A stretch of 39,542 bases of DNA, taken from positions 1-39,542 of the forward strand of contig JAMIFV010000059.1 of assembly GCA_035906055.1 (NCBI GenBank), in the 5' to 3' direction. Source of the DNA: JAMIFV01 sp035906055 (GTDB taxonomy: Bacteria > Pseudomonadota > Alphaproteobacteria > Rickettsiales > JABCZZ01). Both the position numbers and the translations under genes were made by a program. Below, piece after piece: positions 39,406-39,542 of the stretch (positions are counted from its first letter, which is position 1; each line of letters opens with the position of its first letter). The notes beneath the pieces are model-generated. The model saw only the letters and a list, made by a program, of their open reading frames with translations. It did no database searches and was not told the origin of the DNA.

Positions 39406-39542
39406 TTAACGAAAGAGCTTTAGCTGGTCGATACGCACGTCTTCCTTCTCCTGATTGCGGATATACTCCCTTATCTTTGCTTCATCGCGACCGACGGTGG
39501 AGACGAAGTACCCTCGCGCCCAAAAACTTTCTCCGGTAAAGT
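39406..39542 (-). CDS. tnpA: IS200/IS605-family transposase (TnpA, Y1 type), C-terminal part
   Basis: Read from the minus strand, the last ~45 residues are FTGESFWARGYFVSTVGRDE followed by AKIREYIRNQEKEDVRIDQL and KLFR, then a stop. The WxRGYFVSTVG strand and the catalytic Tyr in REYIRNQ are hallmarks of the Y1 single-strand DNA transposases of IS200/IS605 and related REP-associated enzymes. The N-terminal HUH part lies beyond the window. Confidence 0.8.
   Translation of the reverse strand, partial: FTGESFWARGYFVSTVGRDEAKIREYIRNQEKEDVRIDQLKLFR

Larger units (their letters stand above)
39345..39542 (-). mobile_element. IS200/IS605-type insertion sequence, right part
   Basis: It comprises the transposase tail plus the right-end hairpins. 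Its inner edge, near 39345-39350, is where recognisable protease sequence begins. The exact end and target tetranucleotide cannot be fixed without the left end. Confidence 0.6.

Noticed and set aside
1..39542. tRNA, rRNA, CRISPR array or prophage
   Set aside because: I saw no tRNA-like cloverleaf, no rRNA sequence, no regularly spaced repeats and no phage structural genes while reading the window.

Overview
The window looks like chromosome of an alphaproteobacterium. The evidence is the sdhCDAB operon, an ATP12-type F1-ATPase assembly chaperone, a two-subunit propionyl-CoA carboxylase, and the gene string rpoA-rplQ-degP-rarA-crcB-rluC-ATP12, a layout I associate with this class. A DUF2610-like protein (a family I recall mainly from Rickettsiales) and many small palindromic repeats, two of them inside reading frames, point towards the Rickettsiales/Micavibrio-like side. 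I cannot fix the order or genus.

Layout. 1-4113 (minus strand): start of a hypoxanthine/uracil-DNA glycosylase, then astC-astA-astD for arginine succinyltransferase catabolism (promoter near 4160). 4242-6247 (plus): N-carbamoylputrescine amidase and agmatine deiminase, so two arginine/agmatine routes are transcribed divergently. 6248-6859: no gene, but a dense cluster of palindromic repeats including a MITE-like element with 14-bp inverted ends. 6860-7913 (minus): two secreted RcnB-like paralogues. 8083-12955 (plus): sdhC-sdhD-sdhA, then a MntA/HepT nucleotidyltransferase-HEPN toxin-antitoxin pair inserted before sdhB, then a DUF2610-like protein. 13185-13863 (plus): a small lipoprotein and a small membrane protein, ended by a terminator. 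13930-17802: an exported protein of unknown function (minus), an unknown membrane-associated protein (plus) and a membrane sensor kinase with a degenerate catalytic domain (plus). 17818-24275 (minus): a polytopic glycosyltransferase-like protein, pccA, pccB, an ATP12 chaperone and a small unknown protein. 24384-28494 (minus): rluC, crcB, rarA, degP. 28780-37184 (minus): rplQ, rpoA, rpsK, rpsM, adk, secY, rplO, rpmD, rpsE, rplR, rplF, rpsH, rpsN, rplE. 37355-39542 (minus): a YbdL-like aminotransferase, an M48 metalloprotease fragment, and the tail of an IS200/IS605 transposase that appears to have interrupted it.

The ribosomal cluster is cut into three units: a promoter directly before rplE, a terminator between rplO and secY with a possible new promoter, and a near-consensus promoter before rpsM. 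The usual upstream part (rplX, rplN, rpsQ and the S10 genes) is absent; an aminotransferase with a repeat at its 3' end occupies that place.

The most notable features are (i) palindromic repeats read through in frame inside agmatine deiminase and RarA, as in Rickettsia palindromic elements, with related intergenic copies in the same window; (ii) a toxin-antitoxin module inside the succinate dehydrogenase operon, with hepT overlapping sdhB; (iii) an L30 protein with a histone-H1-like Ala/Lys/Pro extension. All calls come from reading the sequence; no database search was run.
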